From: Candidatus Cloacimonadota bacterium
Lineage (GTDB): Bacteria; Cloacimonadota; Cloacimonadia; JGIOTU-2
Length of the DNA stretch: 23,394 nucleotides
Assembly (NCBI GenBank): GCA_011043895.1
Contig: DRBZ01000012.1
Coordinates: 1 to 23,394 of the forward strand
Direction of reading: 5' to 3'
The notes beneath the pieces are model-generated. The model had not been told where the DNA came from. It ran no database searches and worked only from the letters and a program-made list of their open reading frames with translations. Made by a program: the position numbers and the translations under genes. This document shows, one piece after another, positions 5,522-14,196 of the stretch; position 1 is the stretch's first letter; every line of letters starts with the position of its first letter.

Positions 5522-7300
5522 TTGGAAAATTCAGTAAAAATAAAAGTCGGTTTAGCAAGCTGTGGAATCGCAGCTGGTGGTTTGGATGTCTTTGAGAAAG
5601 TAGAGAATTTTCTCAAGGATAAAGAAATTGAAGCAGAACTAATGAATACGGGCTGTATGGGTATGTGTTATGCTGAAGTGCTCATGGAAATTGATGATGA
5701 GGAATTCGGCAATACCATGTATGGTTACCTGAATGCTGATGATATTGATGATATTCTTCATGCTCATTTTATCAAAAAACAACCCCTCAAAGATAAGATC
5801 GTCTATTCTGATAAGCTTGGTGGTGATGAAGGTGAGATCCTTGAGTTTCAGACTCGTATCGTGCTCCGTAATTGTGGAGTCATAGACCCGGAATCCATTG
5901 ACGAGTATATCGAGCGAGGTGGTTACAAGGCGATCGAGAAAGTCCTTAAAGAAAAATCTCCAATTCAGGTAATAGAAGAGATTAAAAATAGTGGACTTCG
6001 CGGACGAGGAGGAGGAGGTTTCCCTACAGGTATCAAATGGGAACTTACCTATCAAGAGACCTCAGATAAAAAGTACATCATCTGTAATGCTGACGAAGGT
6101 GATCCGGGTGCGTTCATGGATAGAAGTGTACTCGAAAGCGATCCCCACAGTGTTCTCGAAGGAATGCTCATTGCAGCGTATGCTGTTGGTTCTGATGAAG
6201 GTTATATTTATTGTAGGGCAGAGTATCCTCTCGCAGTAAAGCGATTAAGAATTGCCATCGATAAAGCACGCAAACGTGGGTTCATTGGAAAAAATATTTT
6301 GGGTTCGAATTTTGATTTTGATCTGACGGTGTACGAAGGAGCTGGTGCATTTGTGTGCGGAGAGGAAACAGCTCTTATTGCTTCTATCGAAGGTAAAAGG
6401 GGAATGCCCAGAATTCGACCTCCTTATCCTGCACAAGCTGGCTTGTGGGGTAAACCTACTAATAACAATAATGTTGAAACCTATGCAAATGTTGCATGGA
6501 TCATAAGAAATGGTGCAACCAAATATGCAGAATTCGGTACGGAAAAAAGCAAGGGGACAAAAGTTTTTGCACTTACCGGTAAGATCAAAAACGGGGGACT
6601 TGTCGAAGTGCCAATGGGAATGACTCTTCGAGAGGTTATCTTTAAAGTTGGTGGTGGAATCCTTAATGATAAAAAATTCAAGGCAGTGCAGCTCGGTGGT
6701 CCTTCGGGTGGATGTATTCCAGAAAGTCTTTTAGATACACCGGTAGATTATGATTCACTGGTGAAATCCGGTGCCATCATGGGATCAGGTGGCATGGTGG
6801 TTATGGATGAAACAACCTGCATGGTCGATATGGCTCGTTTCTTCCTGAACTTTACCCAGGATGAATCTTGCGGTAAATGTACCTTCTGCAGAATTGGAAC
6901 CAAGCGAATGCTGGAAATCCTTAATAGAATCTGCGATGGGAAGGGAGAGCCTGGCGATATAGAACTTCTGGAAGAACTTTCTGTGAAGATCAAAAAGGGT
7001 TCTTTGTGCGGACTTGGTCAAACTGCCCCAAATCCCGTACTCACAACGATAAAATATTTCAGGAATGAATACGAAGCACATATTAATGATAAAACTTGCC
7101 CTGCTGGTGTTTGTAAAGCTCTCATCAAATATGTCATCGATGAAGAGAAATGTATCGGCTGCGGTGCATGTAAACGCGCATGTCCGGTTGATGCGATCTC
7201 AGGTGAGAAAAAAGAACTTCATACGATTGATCAAGATGTTTGTATCAAATGCGGAGCTTGTATGACCGCATGTAAATTTGATGCAGTGAAAAAAATGTAA
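5522..7300 (+). CDS. nuoF: NuoF/HydB-like NADH-binding flavoprotein subunit
   Basis: A 592-residue NADH/FMN iron-sulfur subunit. Residues about 1-85 form a thioredoxin-like domain with only Cys14, Cys45 and Cys49, so one of the four usual 2Fe-2S ligands is missing. The NuoF core follows: GLRGRGGGGFPTGIKWE (158-174) and CNADEGDPGAFMDRS (188-202) for FMN/NADH, GAGAFVCGEETALI (273-286), an SLBB-like stretch, and the 4Fe-4S site ESCGKCTFCRIGT (448-460) with Cys496. The C-terminus adds two ferredoxin clusters, CIGCGACKRACP (544-555) and CIKCGACMTACK (574-585). This is the HydB/HndC/StnB layout, not that of respiratory NuoF, which lacks the end domains. It oxidises or reduces NAD(H) in the cytosol. 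The TTG start is supported by GGAG five bases upstream. Confidence 0.93.
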   Translation: MENSVKIKVGLASCGIAAGGLDVFEKVENFLKDKEIEAELMNTGCMGMCYAEVLMEIDDEEFGNTMYGYLNADDIDDILHAHFIKKQPLKDKIVYSDKLGGDEGEILEFQTRIVLRNCGVIDPESIDEYIERGGYKAIEKVLKEKSPIQVIEEIKNSGLRGRGGGGFPTGIKWELTYQETSDKKYIICNADEGDPGAFMDRSVLESDPHSVLEGMLIAAYAVGSDEGYIYCRAEYPLAVKRLRIAIDKARKRGFIGKNILGSNFDFDLTVYEGAGAFVCGEETALIASIEGKRGMPRIRPPYPAQAGLWGKPTNNNNVETYANVAWIIRNGATKYAEFGTEKSKGTKVFALTGKIKNGGLVEVPMGMTLREVIFKVGGGILNDKKFKAVQLGGPSGGCIPESLLDTPVDYDSLVKSGAIMGSGGMVVMDETTCMVDMARFFLNFTQDESCGKCTFCRIGTKRMLEILNRICDGKGEPGDIELLEELSVKIKKGSLCGLGQTAPNPVLTTIKYFRNEYEAHINDKTCPAGVCKALIKYVIDEEKCIGCGACKRACPVDAISGEKKELHTIDQDVCIKCGACMTACKFDAVKKM

Positions 7301-7310
7301 AGCGGGTACT

Positions 7311-10300
7311 ATGGCAGATATAAAGATTATATTAAACGGTGAAGAAATAATTGTTCAAGAGGGCATGACTATCCTTGAAGTAGCACAGGAACGCGGAATC
7401 GACATACCTACTCTCTGTCATGATGAATATCTTAAACCTTTTGGTTCATGCTGGATTTGTCTGGTAGAGGTCAAGGGAGCGCGAGGTTTTGTGCCATCAT
7501 GTGCGACCAAAGTTTACGAAGGTATGGAAGTCAATACAGACAGTAAAGAAGTGCGAGAAGCCAGAAAAATGGCTCTTGAACTCCTCCTTTCTGACCACTA
7601 TGCAGATTGTACCGCTCCATGCATTCTGGAATGCCCTGCGAGGGTTGATGTGCAGGGATACATTGCATTGGTGCATGACGGCTTGTATCATGAAGCAGTG
7701 GAATTAATTAAAAAACGTCTTCCTTTCCCCTTATCTGTCGGGAGAGTATGCCCTGCTTTTTGTGAAAAGGAATGCCGGCGTCAGATCATTGATGAACCCG
7801 TAGCTATTCGGCAGATAAAAAGATTTGCCGCAGATAAAGATCTTGAAGATGCTGCACATACTTTTATTCCGGAATGTAAATCTTCGACAGGTAAAAGAGT
7901 AGCAATTGTTGGCGCAGGACCTGCAGGTCTCAGTGTGGCATATTATCTTGCCCAGCAAGGTCATAAATGTATTGTATATGAAGCAATGGCCGAAAATGGC
8001 GGAATGCTGCGCTATGGCATTCCTGAATATAGACTACCAAAAGAGGTGCTTGATAAAGAAATAGATCTCATTAAGAAACTTGGAGTTGAGATTCACAATA
8101 ATGTGCGTCTTGGGAAAGATTTTACACTTGAGTTTCTTTATAAAGAATACGATGCGATTTTCCTCGGATTTGGTGCATGGACAGCCGTAAGCATGAATAT
8201 AGAAGGTGAAGAACTTGAGGGATGCTACCTTGGGATTGATTTCTTACGAATGGTTACAGAAGGTGAGCTCAAAAAAGTTGGAAAACGTGTTGCTGTCATC
8301 GGTGGTGGTAACACTGCGATTGATGCTGCGAGAACAGCACTTCGGCTTGGGGCTGAAAAGGTTATGATAGTCTATCGACGTGCAGAAGAACAGATGCCGG
8401 CTGATGAAGTTGAGGTGAAAGATGCTAAGGACGAGGGTGTTGAGTTTCATCTGCTGCAAAATCCAACAAAAATTATAGGAAAAGATGGTAAAGTTGAGGG
8501 CATGCAGGTCATAAAGATGCGGCTTGGTGAACCTGACAGCAGCGGAAGACGTCGTCCTGTTCCAATAGAGAATTCAGAATTCATTATGCAGGTCGATATG
8601 GTCATTCCTGCAGTGAGTCAGAAGCCCGATACACAGTTCCTGCTGGATGATGCTGGTATGATCCAAAATAATAAACTGAATCTTACACGATGGAGCACGA
8701 TCGAGGTCGATGAAAAAACCATGTGCACAAATATAGATAAGATATTTGCTGGCGGTGATCTTACAAGAGGACCATCAACAGTGATAGAAAGTATTGCTGA
8801 TGCTTATACCGCAGCACAAAGTATCGATAAGTTCCTGAATGGTAAAAAGATCCAACCACTGAAAGAGAAATTCAACAGTAAAAAAGCTGAGTCATATAAG
8901 GATATTCCACCAGAAGAGTATGAAGAATACGAAAAGATCAAACGCTTCAAACCAAATTTCCTTCCGGTTAAAGATAGAATAACCAATTTCAAGGAAGTCG
9001 AACAGATATTTACTGAAGAAGAGGTAAAAAAAGAAACTGCCCGTTGTATTGAATGCGGGTGTGATGTAAATTATACCTGTGATCTGCGAAAATATGCTAC
9101 AGATTATGATGCAATAGCAACGCGGTATATCGGTATGGTGAATAATCATCCAATAGATAAAACACATCCCTTCATTCTGCGAGATGCAAATAAATGTGTG
9201 AACTGCGGACGATGTGTTCGAACCTGTCTCGAAATACAGGGTGTCGGAGCACTTGGTTATATCTATCGTGGATTTGGCACGCTTGTCGCTCCTGAATTTG
9301 GGGAATCACTTCTTAAGACATCATGTAAAAGCTGTGGAAAATGTATCGATGTCTGTCCTGTCGGGGCACTCACTTCGAGGAACACACAGTATAAACTCGC
9401 ACCGCTTGATCTTGAGAAAGTTGAAACAACCTGTGCACTTTGTGGGGCTGGTTGTAAAGTAGCATTCTATAAAGAGAATGAAGTAATACTCAAAGCAGAA
9501 GCAGGCAATAGTCCGATCACTCAGAATAATGTATGTTTTAATGCACATTTTGGGTATGAAGTACTTCGATCTGATGAGAGAATTACACAACCTATGTTAC
9601 GCAAAGGAAATGAATTGAAACCTGTCGATTGGAAAGAAGCTGTCGATTACATCACAGATAAATTTACTGAACTCGAACGTAAAGTTGCATTTTTCAGCAA
9701 TGGAAACTTTACTAATGAGGAACTCTACCTGATAGGCAAATTGGCAAAACAGTATAAGGATGAAAAGAAGTTTTCCTGGGAACTGAATGGTTCTGTGGTG
9801 CACGATCAGCTTGGGATAAACTACTCGCCTAATCCTACTTCTGATTTTGAAAAAACCCAACTCATTGTGCTGATAGGTGATGTAACACATACAGTCGGAG
9901 TGAAGATTATACAGGCGCAAAAAGAAGGAGCAAAACTGATGGTCCTTCATCCTGGTGAGAACCGCTTTACCCGTAGAGCAGATTATCACATTCAATCAAA
10001 TTACTACATTGAGATTATCAACGAATTCGCAAAATATCTTGTTGAATATCGACATCATAATATTGATTATATAGTTGATTGCATTGAAAATTTCGTTGAT
10101 TTCAATCATCAGTTACAGCATATGATACAAACTGAGGAGTTCGAGGAATTTGCCAGGGAACTTATTCAATATAAGAAGGTGATATTCGTTTATTCAGAGA
10201 GTGATATTGATTATGATACACAGAATGCTATTTTCAACCTCAGTATGCTTAGAGGTAATATTGGAGCAGAAGGAAATGGACTGGTAACATGTTCTGAGCT

Positions 10301-10847
10301 TGCAAATATGCCGTATCTAAAGAAGATGGGCTTTGAACCTGTGAAGAATTATTCCAGGTTAAAAGCTGCAGCTATTTTCGGAGAAGATCCATTGTTTAAT
10401 AACAGGATGGAAGCCTATGAATGGCTCAATAATCTGGAATTCCTTCTGGTTGCAGATTCATATATGACAGAAACAGCAAAGATGGCTCATGTATTGTTAC
10501 CTTTGAACTCTTTCATAGAGACACAAGGTATGATCACCAATGATAATAATGTGGTGCAAAAGGTTGAGAAGGTTATTACTACAGCAACAGGTAAGGAGAA
10601 CTGGTTTGTACTTCGAGATTTGCTTGGAATGGATATATCGTTCGAAAAATTATCTGAAGAAGCTAATAAGGATAATCCTTACAGAGATGAAAGTCATGAA
10701 TCAAGATATTCACAACCAGCTGAAATGGAAAAGAAGATACATTTACTTTTTACTCATAAACCATCTACTACTCGTTCAACTATACTTTTGAATAACACTC
10801 GCAAACGTATCGCTGATTTTAAGAAAGAATTATTAGAAAAAGTTTAG
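7311..10847 (+). CDS. StnA-like fusion: 2Fe-2S, GltD-type FAD/NADPH, ferredoxin and degenerate MopB domains
   Basis: A 1178-residue fusion. In order: a 2Fe-2S domain (Cys36, 47, 50, 64); the GltD/NfnB N-terminal cluster domain (CTAPCILECPARVDVQGY, GRVCPAFCEKEC, 100-155); an FAD fold (GAGPAG, 201-206); a dinucleotide fold (GGGNTAIDAARTALRLGA, 331-348) followed by VYRRAEEQMPA, which favours NADPH; AGGDLTRGPSTVIESIADA (480-498); a Cys-rich linker (CIECGCDVNYTC); two ferredoxin clusters (629-685); and a molybdopterin-oxidoreductase-like C-terminus with CALCGAGC (708-715) and Cys742. In that last part the usual C-x-K-G motif is CFNA and I see no catalytic Cys/Sec loop, so as in NuoG it is probably structural. 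With the two preceding genes it matches the Stn family, which couples NADPH, NADH and ferredoxin. No [FeFe] H-cluster motifs are present. Confidence 0.85.
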   Translation: MADIKIILNGEEIIVQEGMTILEVAQERGIDIPTLCHDEYLKPFGSCWICLVEVKGARGFVPSCATKVYEGMEVNTDSKEVREARKMALELLLSDHYADCTAPCILECPARVDVQGYIALVHDGLYHEAVELIKKRLPFPLSVGRVCPAFCEKECRRQIIDEPVAIRQIKRFAADKDLEDAAHTFIPECKSSTGKRVAIVGAGPAGLSVAYYLAQQGHKCIVYEAMAENGGMLRYGIPEYRLPKEVLDKEIDLIKKLGVEIHNNVRLGKDFTLEFLYKEYDAIFLGFGAWTAVSMNIEGEELEGCYLGIDFLRMVTEGELKKVGKRVAVIGGGNTAIDAARTALRLGAEKVMIVYRRAEEQMPADEVEVKDAKDEGVEFHLLQNPTKIIGKDGKVEGMQVIKMRLGEPDSSGRRRPVPIENSEFIMQVDMVIPAVSQKPDTQFLLDDAGMIQNNKLNLTRWSTIEVDEKTMCTNIDKIFAGGDLTRGPSTVIESIADAYTAAQSIDKFLNGKKIQPLKEKFNSKKAESYKDIPPEEYEEYEKIKRFKPNFLPVKDRITNFKEVEQIFTEEEVKKETARCIECGCDVNYTCDLRKYATDYDAIATRYIGMVNNHPIDKTHPFILRDANKCVNCGRCVRTCLEIQGVGALGYIYRGFGTLVAPEFGESLLKTSCKSCGKCIDVCPVGALTSRNTQYKLAPLDLEKVETTCALCGAGCKVAFYKENEVILKAEAGNSPITQNNVCFNAHFGYEVLRSDERITQPMLRKGNELKPVDWKEAVDYITDKFTELERKVAFFSNGNFTNEELYLIGKLAKQYKDEKKFSWELNGSVVHDQLGINYSPNPTSDFEKTQLIVLIGDVTHTVGVKIIQAQKEGAKLMVLHPGENRFTRRADYHIQSNYYIEIINEFAKYLVEYRHHNIDYIVDCIENFVDFNHQLQHMIQTEEFEEFARELIQYKKVIFVYSESDIDYDTQNAIFNLSMLRGNIGAEGNGLVTCSELANMPYLKKMGFEPVKNYSRLKAAAIFGEDPLFNNRMEAYEWLNNLEFLLVADSYMTETAKMAHVLLPLNSFIETQGMITNDNNVVQKVEKVITTATGKENWFVLRDLLGMDISFEKLSEEANKDNPYRDESHESRYSQPAEMEKKIHLLFTHKPSTTRSTILLNNTRKRIADFKKELLEKV

Positions 10848-10863
10848 AGCTATTATGGCCCAT

Positions 10864-10902
10864 AAAAAAACCCTCAAGAAATAGTCCTGAGGGTTTTTTT
10901 TT
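10864..10902. terminator. Bidirectional intrinsic terminator
   Basis: An A-run and CCCTCA (10864-10876) pair with TGAGGG followed by nine T (10888-10902) around an 11-base loop. The A-run on one side and T-run on the other make it work for both strands. It lies between the convergent fusion gene (stop at 10847) and the gdh gene (stop at 10918). Confidence 0.92.
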
Positions 10903-10917
10903 AGTATTAATTCAGTC

Positions 10918-12252
10918 TTATATAAGCCCTTGATCGAGCATCGCTTGTGCTACTTTGAGGAAACCAGCGATATTAGCACCCCGTACATAGTCCACATACT
11001 TATCATCACCTTGTCCATACTGCACACATTGATAATGGATTGCCTTCATAATGTCATGAAGACGTTCATCTACCTGTTCACGAGTCCAGTTCAGACGTAA
11101 GCTGTTCTGTGACATTTCCAAACCGGAAACAGCAACACCGCCTGCATTTGATGCTTTTCCTGGTGAATAGAGAACTTTATTTTTTTGTAATATCTCGATT
11201 GCTTTTGGAGTGCAGGGCATATTAGCACCTTCTGACACACAAATACATCCATTTCTTACGAGATTATCAGCATCGACTTCATCTAATTCATTTTGAGTAG
11301 CACAGGGAAGTGCAACATCACATTTAACTTCCCATGGACGTTTATCCGGGTGGAATGGTACATTATATTCATCTCCATAATCCTGAACCACATCTCTATT
11401 ACTGGCTCGCATATACAGCATATAATCGATTTTATCATCTGTAATGCCATCTTCGTCATAAATGTAGCCATCAGGACCCGAAAGAGTTACTACTTTTCCG
11501 CCAAGATCGTTGATTTTTTGGACAGCTCCCCAGGCAACATTTCCGAAACCAGAGATAGCCACCCTTTTTCCTTCGATACTTTCACCTATGGTCTTGAGCA
11601 TTTCTTCTGCGAAATAAACGACGCCAAATCCTGTAGCTTCCGGACGAATGAGACTACCACCCCAGTTCAGTCCTTTGCCAGTGAGCACGCCAACGTTTTC
11701 ATTCTCTAGTTTTTTATACATACCATAAAGATAACCGATCTCACGTCCACCAACACCGATATCGCCTGCAGGGACATCAGTGTTTGCACCGATATGACGG
11801 TAAAGTTCAAGCATGAATGACTGACAGAAACGCATTATCTCAGAATCAGATTTGCCTTTTGCGTCAAAGTCAGAACCACCTTTTCCACCACCCATAGGAA
11901 GAGTTGTCAGACTGTTTTTGAAGATCTGTTCGAATCCTAAAAATTTAAGAATACTCAGATTTACACTGGGGTGGAAACGCAGCCCGCCTTTATAAGGACC
12001 GAGTGCGCTGTTGAATTCAACCCGGTATCCACGATTAACCTGTACTTCACCTTTATCATTTACCCATGGAACACGGAACAATATCATTCGTTCTGGTTCA
12101 ACAATGCGTTCAAGAATCTTTGCCTCAAGGAATTGAGGATTAGAGATATAGACATCCCATACAGATTCAACAACTTCCTGAACAGCTTGCAAAAATTCCG
12201 GCTCGTTCTGATTTCTTGCAGCGACTTTTTCCATAAAATCCTGCACAGTCAT
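10918..12252 (-). CDS. gdhA: Glutamate dehydrogenase, NAD-type signature
   Basis: A 444-residue hexameric-type glutamate dehydrogenase: glutamate + NAD(P)+ + water to 2-oxoglutarate + ammonium. Family motifs include YKGGLRFHPSVNLSILKFLG, LPMGGGKGGSDFD with the catalytic-site lysines, DVPAGDIGVGGREIGYLYG, SLIRPEATGFG and ALPCATQNELD. The coenzyme site reads SGFGNVAWG and later SGPDGY. These are the same residues as in the NAD-specific Clostridium symbiosum enzyme (Phe238, Pro262, Asp263), so NAD+ use is predicted. The ATG at 12252 is chosen because GGAGG lies five bases upstream; the longer reading frame begins with a TTG overlapping that GGAGG. It follows the second gdh gene on the same strand after a terminator-like hairpin, so the two may be expressed unequally. 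Confidence 0.95.
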   Translation of the reverse strand: MTVQDFMEKVAARNQNEPEFLQAVQEVVESVWDVYISNPQFLEAKILERIVEPERMILFRVPWVNDKGEVQVNRGYRVEFNSALGPYKGGLRFHPSVNLSILKFLGFEQIFKNSLTTLPMGGGKGGSDFDAKGKSDSEIMRFCQSFMLELYRHIGANTDVPAGDIGVGGREIGYLYGMYKKLENENVGVLTGKGLNWGGSLIRPEATGFGVVYFAEEMLKTIGESIEGKRVAISGFGNVAWGAVQKINDLGGKVVTLSGPDGYIYDEDGITDDKIDYMLYMRASNRDVVQDYGDEYNVPFHPDKRPWEVKCDVALPCATQNELDEVDADNLVRNGCICVSEGANMPCTPKAIEILQKNKVLYSPGKASNAGGVAVSGLEMSQNSLRLNWTREQVDERLHDIMKAIHYQCVQYGQGDDKYVDYVRGANIAGFLKVAQAMLDQGLI

Positions 12253-12306
12253 GTTAACCTCCAAAAATTAATATCCATACAGTCATAGTATGATTTGAAA
12301 AGTAAG

Positions 12307-12335
12307 GAAAAGCCCCACGATTGTAAAGGCTTTTC
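12307..12335 (-). terminator. Terminator-like hairpin between the two gdh genes
   Basis: On the minus strand GAAAAGCC pairs exactly with GGCTTTTC across a 13-base loop, followed by CTTACTTTT. It comes directly after the upstream gdh stop. The T-run is interrupted, so read-through is likely. It may reduce downstream gdh expression rather than abolish it. Confidence 0.55.
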
Positions 12336-12347
12336 GATATAATACAA

Positions 12348-13679
12348 TTAAACAATGCCTTGATCGAGCATTGAGTCGGCAACTTTTATAAAACCAGCGA
12401 TATTCGCGCCATTTACATAGTTTACGAAATCACCTTCTTTGCCGTATTCAACACATTGGGCATGGATGCTCTTCATAATGTTATGAAGTTTTTCATCCAC
12501 TTCTTCTCTGCTCCAGCTTAATCGAAGACTGTTTTGAGACATTTCCAGTCCGGAAACAGCCACACCACCAGCATTTGCAGCTTTACCTGGACCGTAAAGA
12601 ATCTTGTTTTCGATAAAGACAGTAATTGCTTCTGGAGTTGAGGGCATATTAGCACCTTCGGCAACGCAATAACAACCATTCTTGACTAATGTCTTTGCTT
12701 CTTCTTCGTTGAGCTCATTCTGAGTAGCACAGGGAAGGGCAACATCACACTTAATACTCCAGGGACGCTGTCCCTCATAGTATTCAACACCATATTCTTC
12801 AGCATATTCTTTGATTCTGCCGCGTTTCACATTTTTGAGTTCAAAAACGAAATCAAGTTTGTCTGGACTAATTCCTTCGGGATCATAAATGAAGCCGCTG
12901 GAATCGGACAGGGTGACAACCTTACCACCAAGATGATTCACTTTTTCTGTGGCATATTGAGCAACATTACCAGAACCGGAAATTGTCACGACTTTATCCT
13001 CGAAATTCAGTCCACGTGTCTTCATCATCTCTTCTGCGAAATAGACTGCGCCATAACCTGTTGCCTCGGGACGAATAAGACTACCACCCCAATCAAGCTT
13101 CTTACCTGTAAGTACGCCAACAAACTCATTACGGAGTTTTTTATACATACCAAACATGAAGCCGATCTCACGACCGCCAACACCAATGTCACCAGCGGGT
13201 ACGTCTGTATTTGCACCGATATGACGGAAAAGTTCAGACATGAATGCCTGGCAGAAGCGCATCACTTCAGCATCTGTTTTTCCCTTTGGATCGAAATCAG
13301 AACCACCTTTTCCACCACCCATAGGAAGCGTGGTGAGACTGTTCTTGAAAACCTGTTCGAAACCCAAGAATTTAAGGATGCTTAGTGTAACACTGGGGTG
13401 AAAACGCAATCCACCTTTGTAAGGACCGATTGCGCTATTAAATTCAACACGATAACCACGGTTGACCATCACCTCGCCATTGTCACGAGTCCAGGGGACA
13501 CGAAACATGATAACTCTTTCGGGCTCAACGATCCTGTCGAGGATCTTTGCTTCCTTGTAGCGAGGATTAGATTCATATACAGGCCAGATTGATTCAACTA
13601 CTTCATGAACAGCTTGAAGGAATTCATTTTGATTAGGATTACGAGCTTCAACTTGGTACATAAATTCTTTCATACTCAT
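12348..13679 (-). CDS. gdhA: Glutamate dehydrogenase, NADP-type signature
   Basis: A 443-residue glutamate dehydrogenase, closely similar to its downstream neighbour along most of its length. It has the same core motifs (LPMGGGKGGSDFDPKGK, DVPAGDIGVGGREIG, SLIRPEATGYG, AEGANMPSTPEA). Its coenzyme region differs: SGSGNVAQYA and LSDSSG, as in the E. coli NADP enzyme. In C. symbiosum GDH, replacing Phe238 and Pro262 with Ser shifts use towards NADP, and those are the residues found here. It is therefore predicted to be NADPH-linked and mainly assimilatory. The ATG at 13679 has GGAGG eight bases upstream; a second ATG lies two codons in. A perfect palindrome 57 bases upstream of the start could be an operator. 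Confidence 0.95.
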   Translation of the reverse strand: MSMKEFMYQVEARNPNQNEFLQAVHEVVESIWPVYESNPRYKEAKILDRIVEPERVIMFRVPWTRDNGEVMVNRGYRVEFNSAIGPYKGGLRFHPSVTLSILKFLGFEQVFKNSLTTLPMGGGKGGSDFDPKGKTDAEVMRFCQAFMSELFRHIGANTDVPAGDIGVGGREIGFMFGMYKKLRNEFVGVLTGKKLDWGGSLIRPEATGYGAVYFAEEMMKTRGLNFEDKVVTISGSGNVAQYATEKVNHLGGKVVTLSDSSGFIYDPEGISPDKLDFVFELKNVKRGRIKEYAEEYGVEYYEGQRPWSIKCDVALPCATQNELNEEEAKTLVKNGCYCVAEGANMPSTPEAITVFIENKILYGPGKAANAGGVAVSGLEMSQNSLRLSWSREEVDEKLHNIMKSIHAQCVEYGKEGDFVNYVNGANIAGFIKVADSMLDQGIV

Positions 13680-14196
13680 TGAAAGTACCTCCAGATTTTT
13701 AATTTTCTGTAAGATTTGGCGTAAAAATGAGTCCTATAATTATTTGTCAAATAATTATTCATAATATAAATAAATTCCTAGTTTTTTCTTGATTTCATAC
13801 GAAAAAGTAATAATTTTGAATAGAATAATATAGAAATTTTGCTATGAATGATTCAGAAGGAAATCTTTTCAGGACACGTTTACAACCATCTTTTCTATGA
13901 TGTCACCTATGGGCTACTTATTAAAAATATCACTTTTCCGAGTATATTATGTTAGGGATATCAAAAAAAAACAACATTCTTTTCTTTTGCAAGGGATAAA
14001 AGAAATAACTCATATCAGGGAGAAATTGCTGTCTGCTGTATGTACTGTCTATTATCCGTAATTATGAAACAAAATTTCTAAGTCTAAAAATAAACTAACT
14101 TCGATTTTAGGAAATAAATGAGCAGAAATAAAGTATGTTGACAGAGAAGTATCTAAACACACCATTCGTCAAAATCAAACAAAACAAGGTTAGATC
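13680..14196. other. AT-rich 517-bp divergent intergenic region
   Basis: This region separates the divergent gdh and nucleotidyltransferase genes and is the longest gene-free stretch in the window. Besides the palindrome at 13736-13758, I see a TTGACA at 14138-14143 about 54 bases before the nucleotidyltransferase start but no good -10 at the expected distance. I also see a weak TTCTTTT/AAAAGAA pairing near 13980-14003. No reading frame here looks like a protein and no RNA gene is recognisable. Confidence 0.5.
13736..13758. promoter_or_regulatory. Perfect palindrome upstream of gdh, candidate operator
   Basis: ATAATTATTTG and CAAATAATTAT are exact reverse complements around a single T. It lies 57 bases upstream of the NADP-type gdh start. 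On the minus strand its centre contains TTGACA (13750-13745), a possible -35 element, but I find no convincing -10 at 16-18 bases. Perfect odd-length symmetry suits a dimeric regulator site; the regulator is unknown. Confidence 0.45.

Noticed and set aside
5010..10847. Bifurcating [FeFe] hydrogenase (HydABC) reading of the operon
   Set aside because: NuoE- and HydB-like subunits fit, but no H-cluster cysteine motifs of HydA are present and the large subunit has GltD and MopB-like domains.
7311..10847. NAD-dependent formate dehydrogenase alpha subunit
   Set aside because: The MopB-like region lacks the C-x-K-G lysine and a recognisable Cys/Sec active-site loop, and the protein carries a large GltD-type domain.
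10918..12264. Longer gdh starting at a TTG, 448 residues
   Set aside because: That TTG overlaps the GGAGG ribosome site which serves the ATG at 12252. The same applies to the TTG at 22998 before the barrel protein.
13722..13750. Sigma-70 promoter for the NADP-type gdh using TTGACA inside the palindrome
   Set aside because: No -10 sequence with more than weak similarity occurs at 16-18 bases, so only the palindrome is reported.
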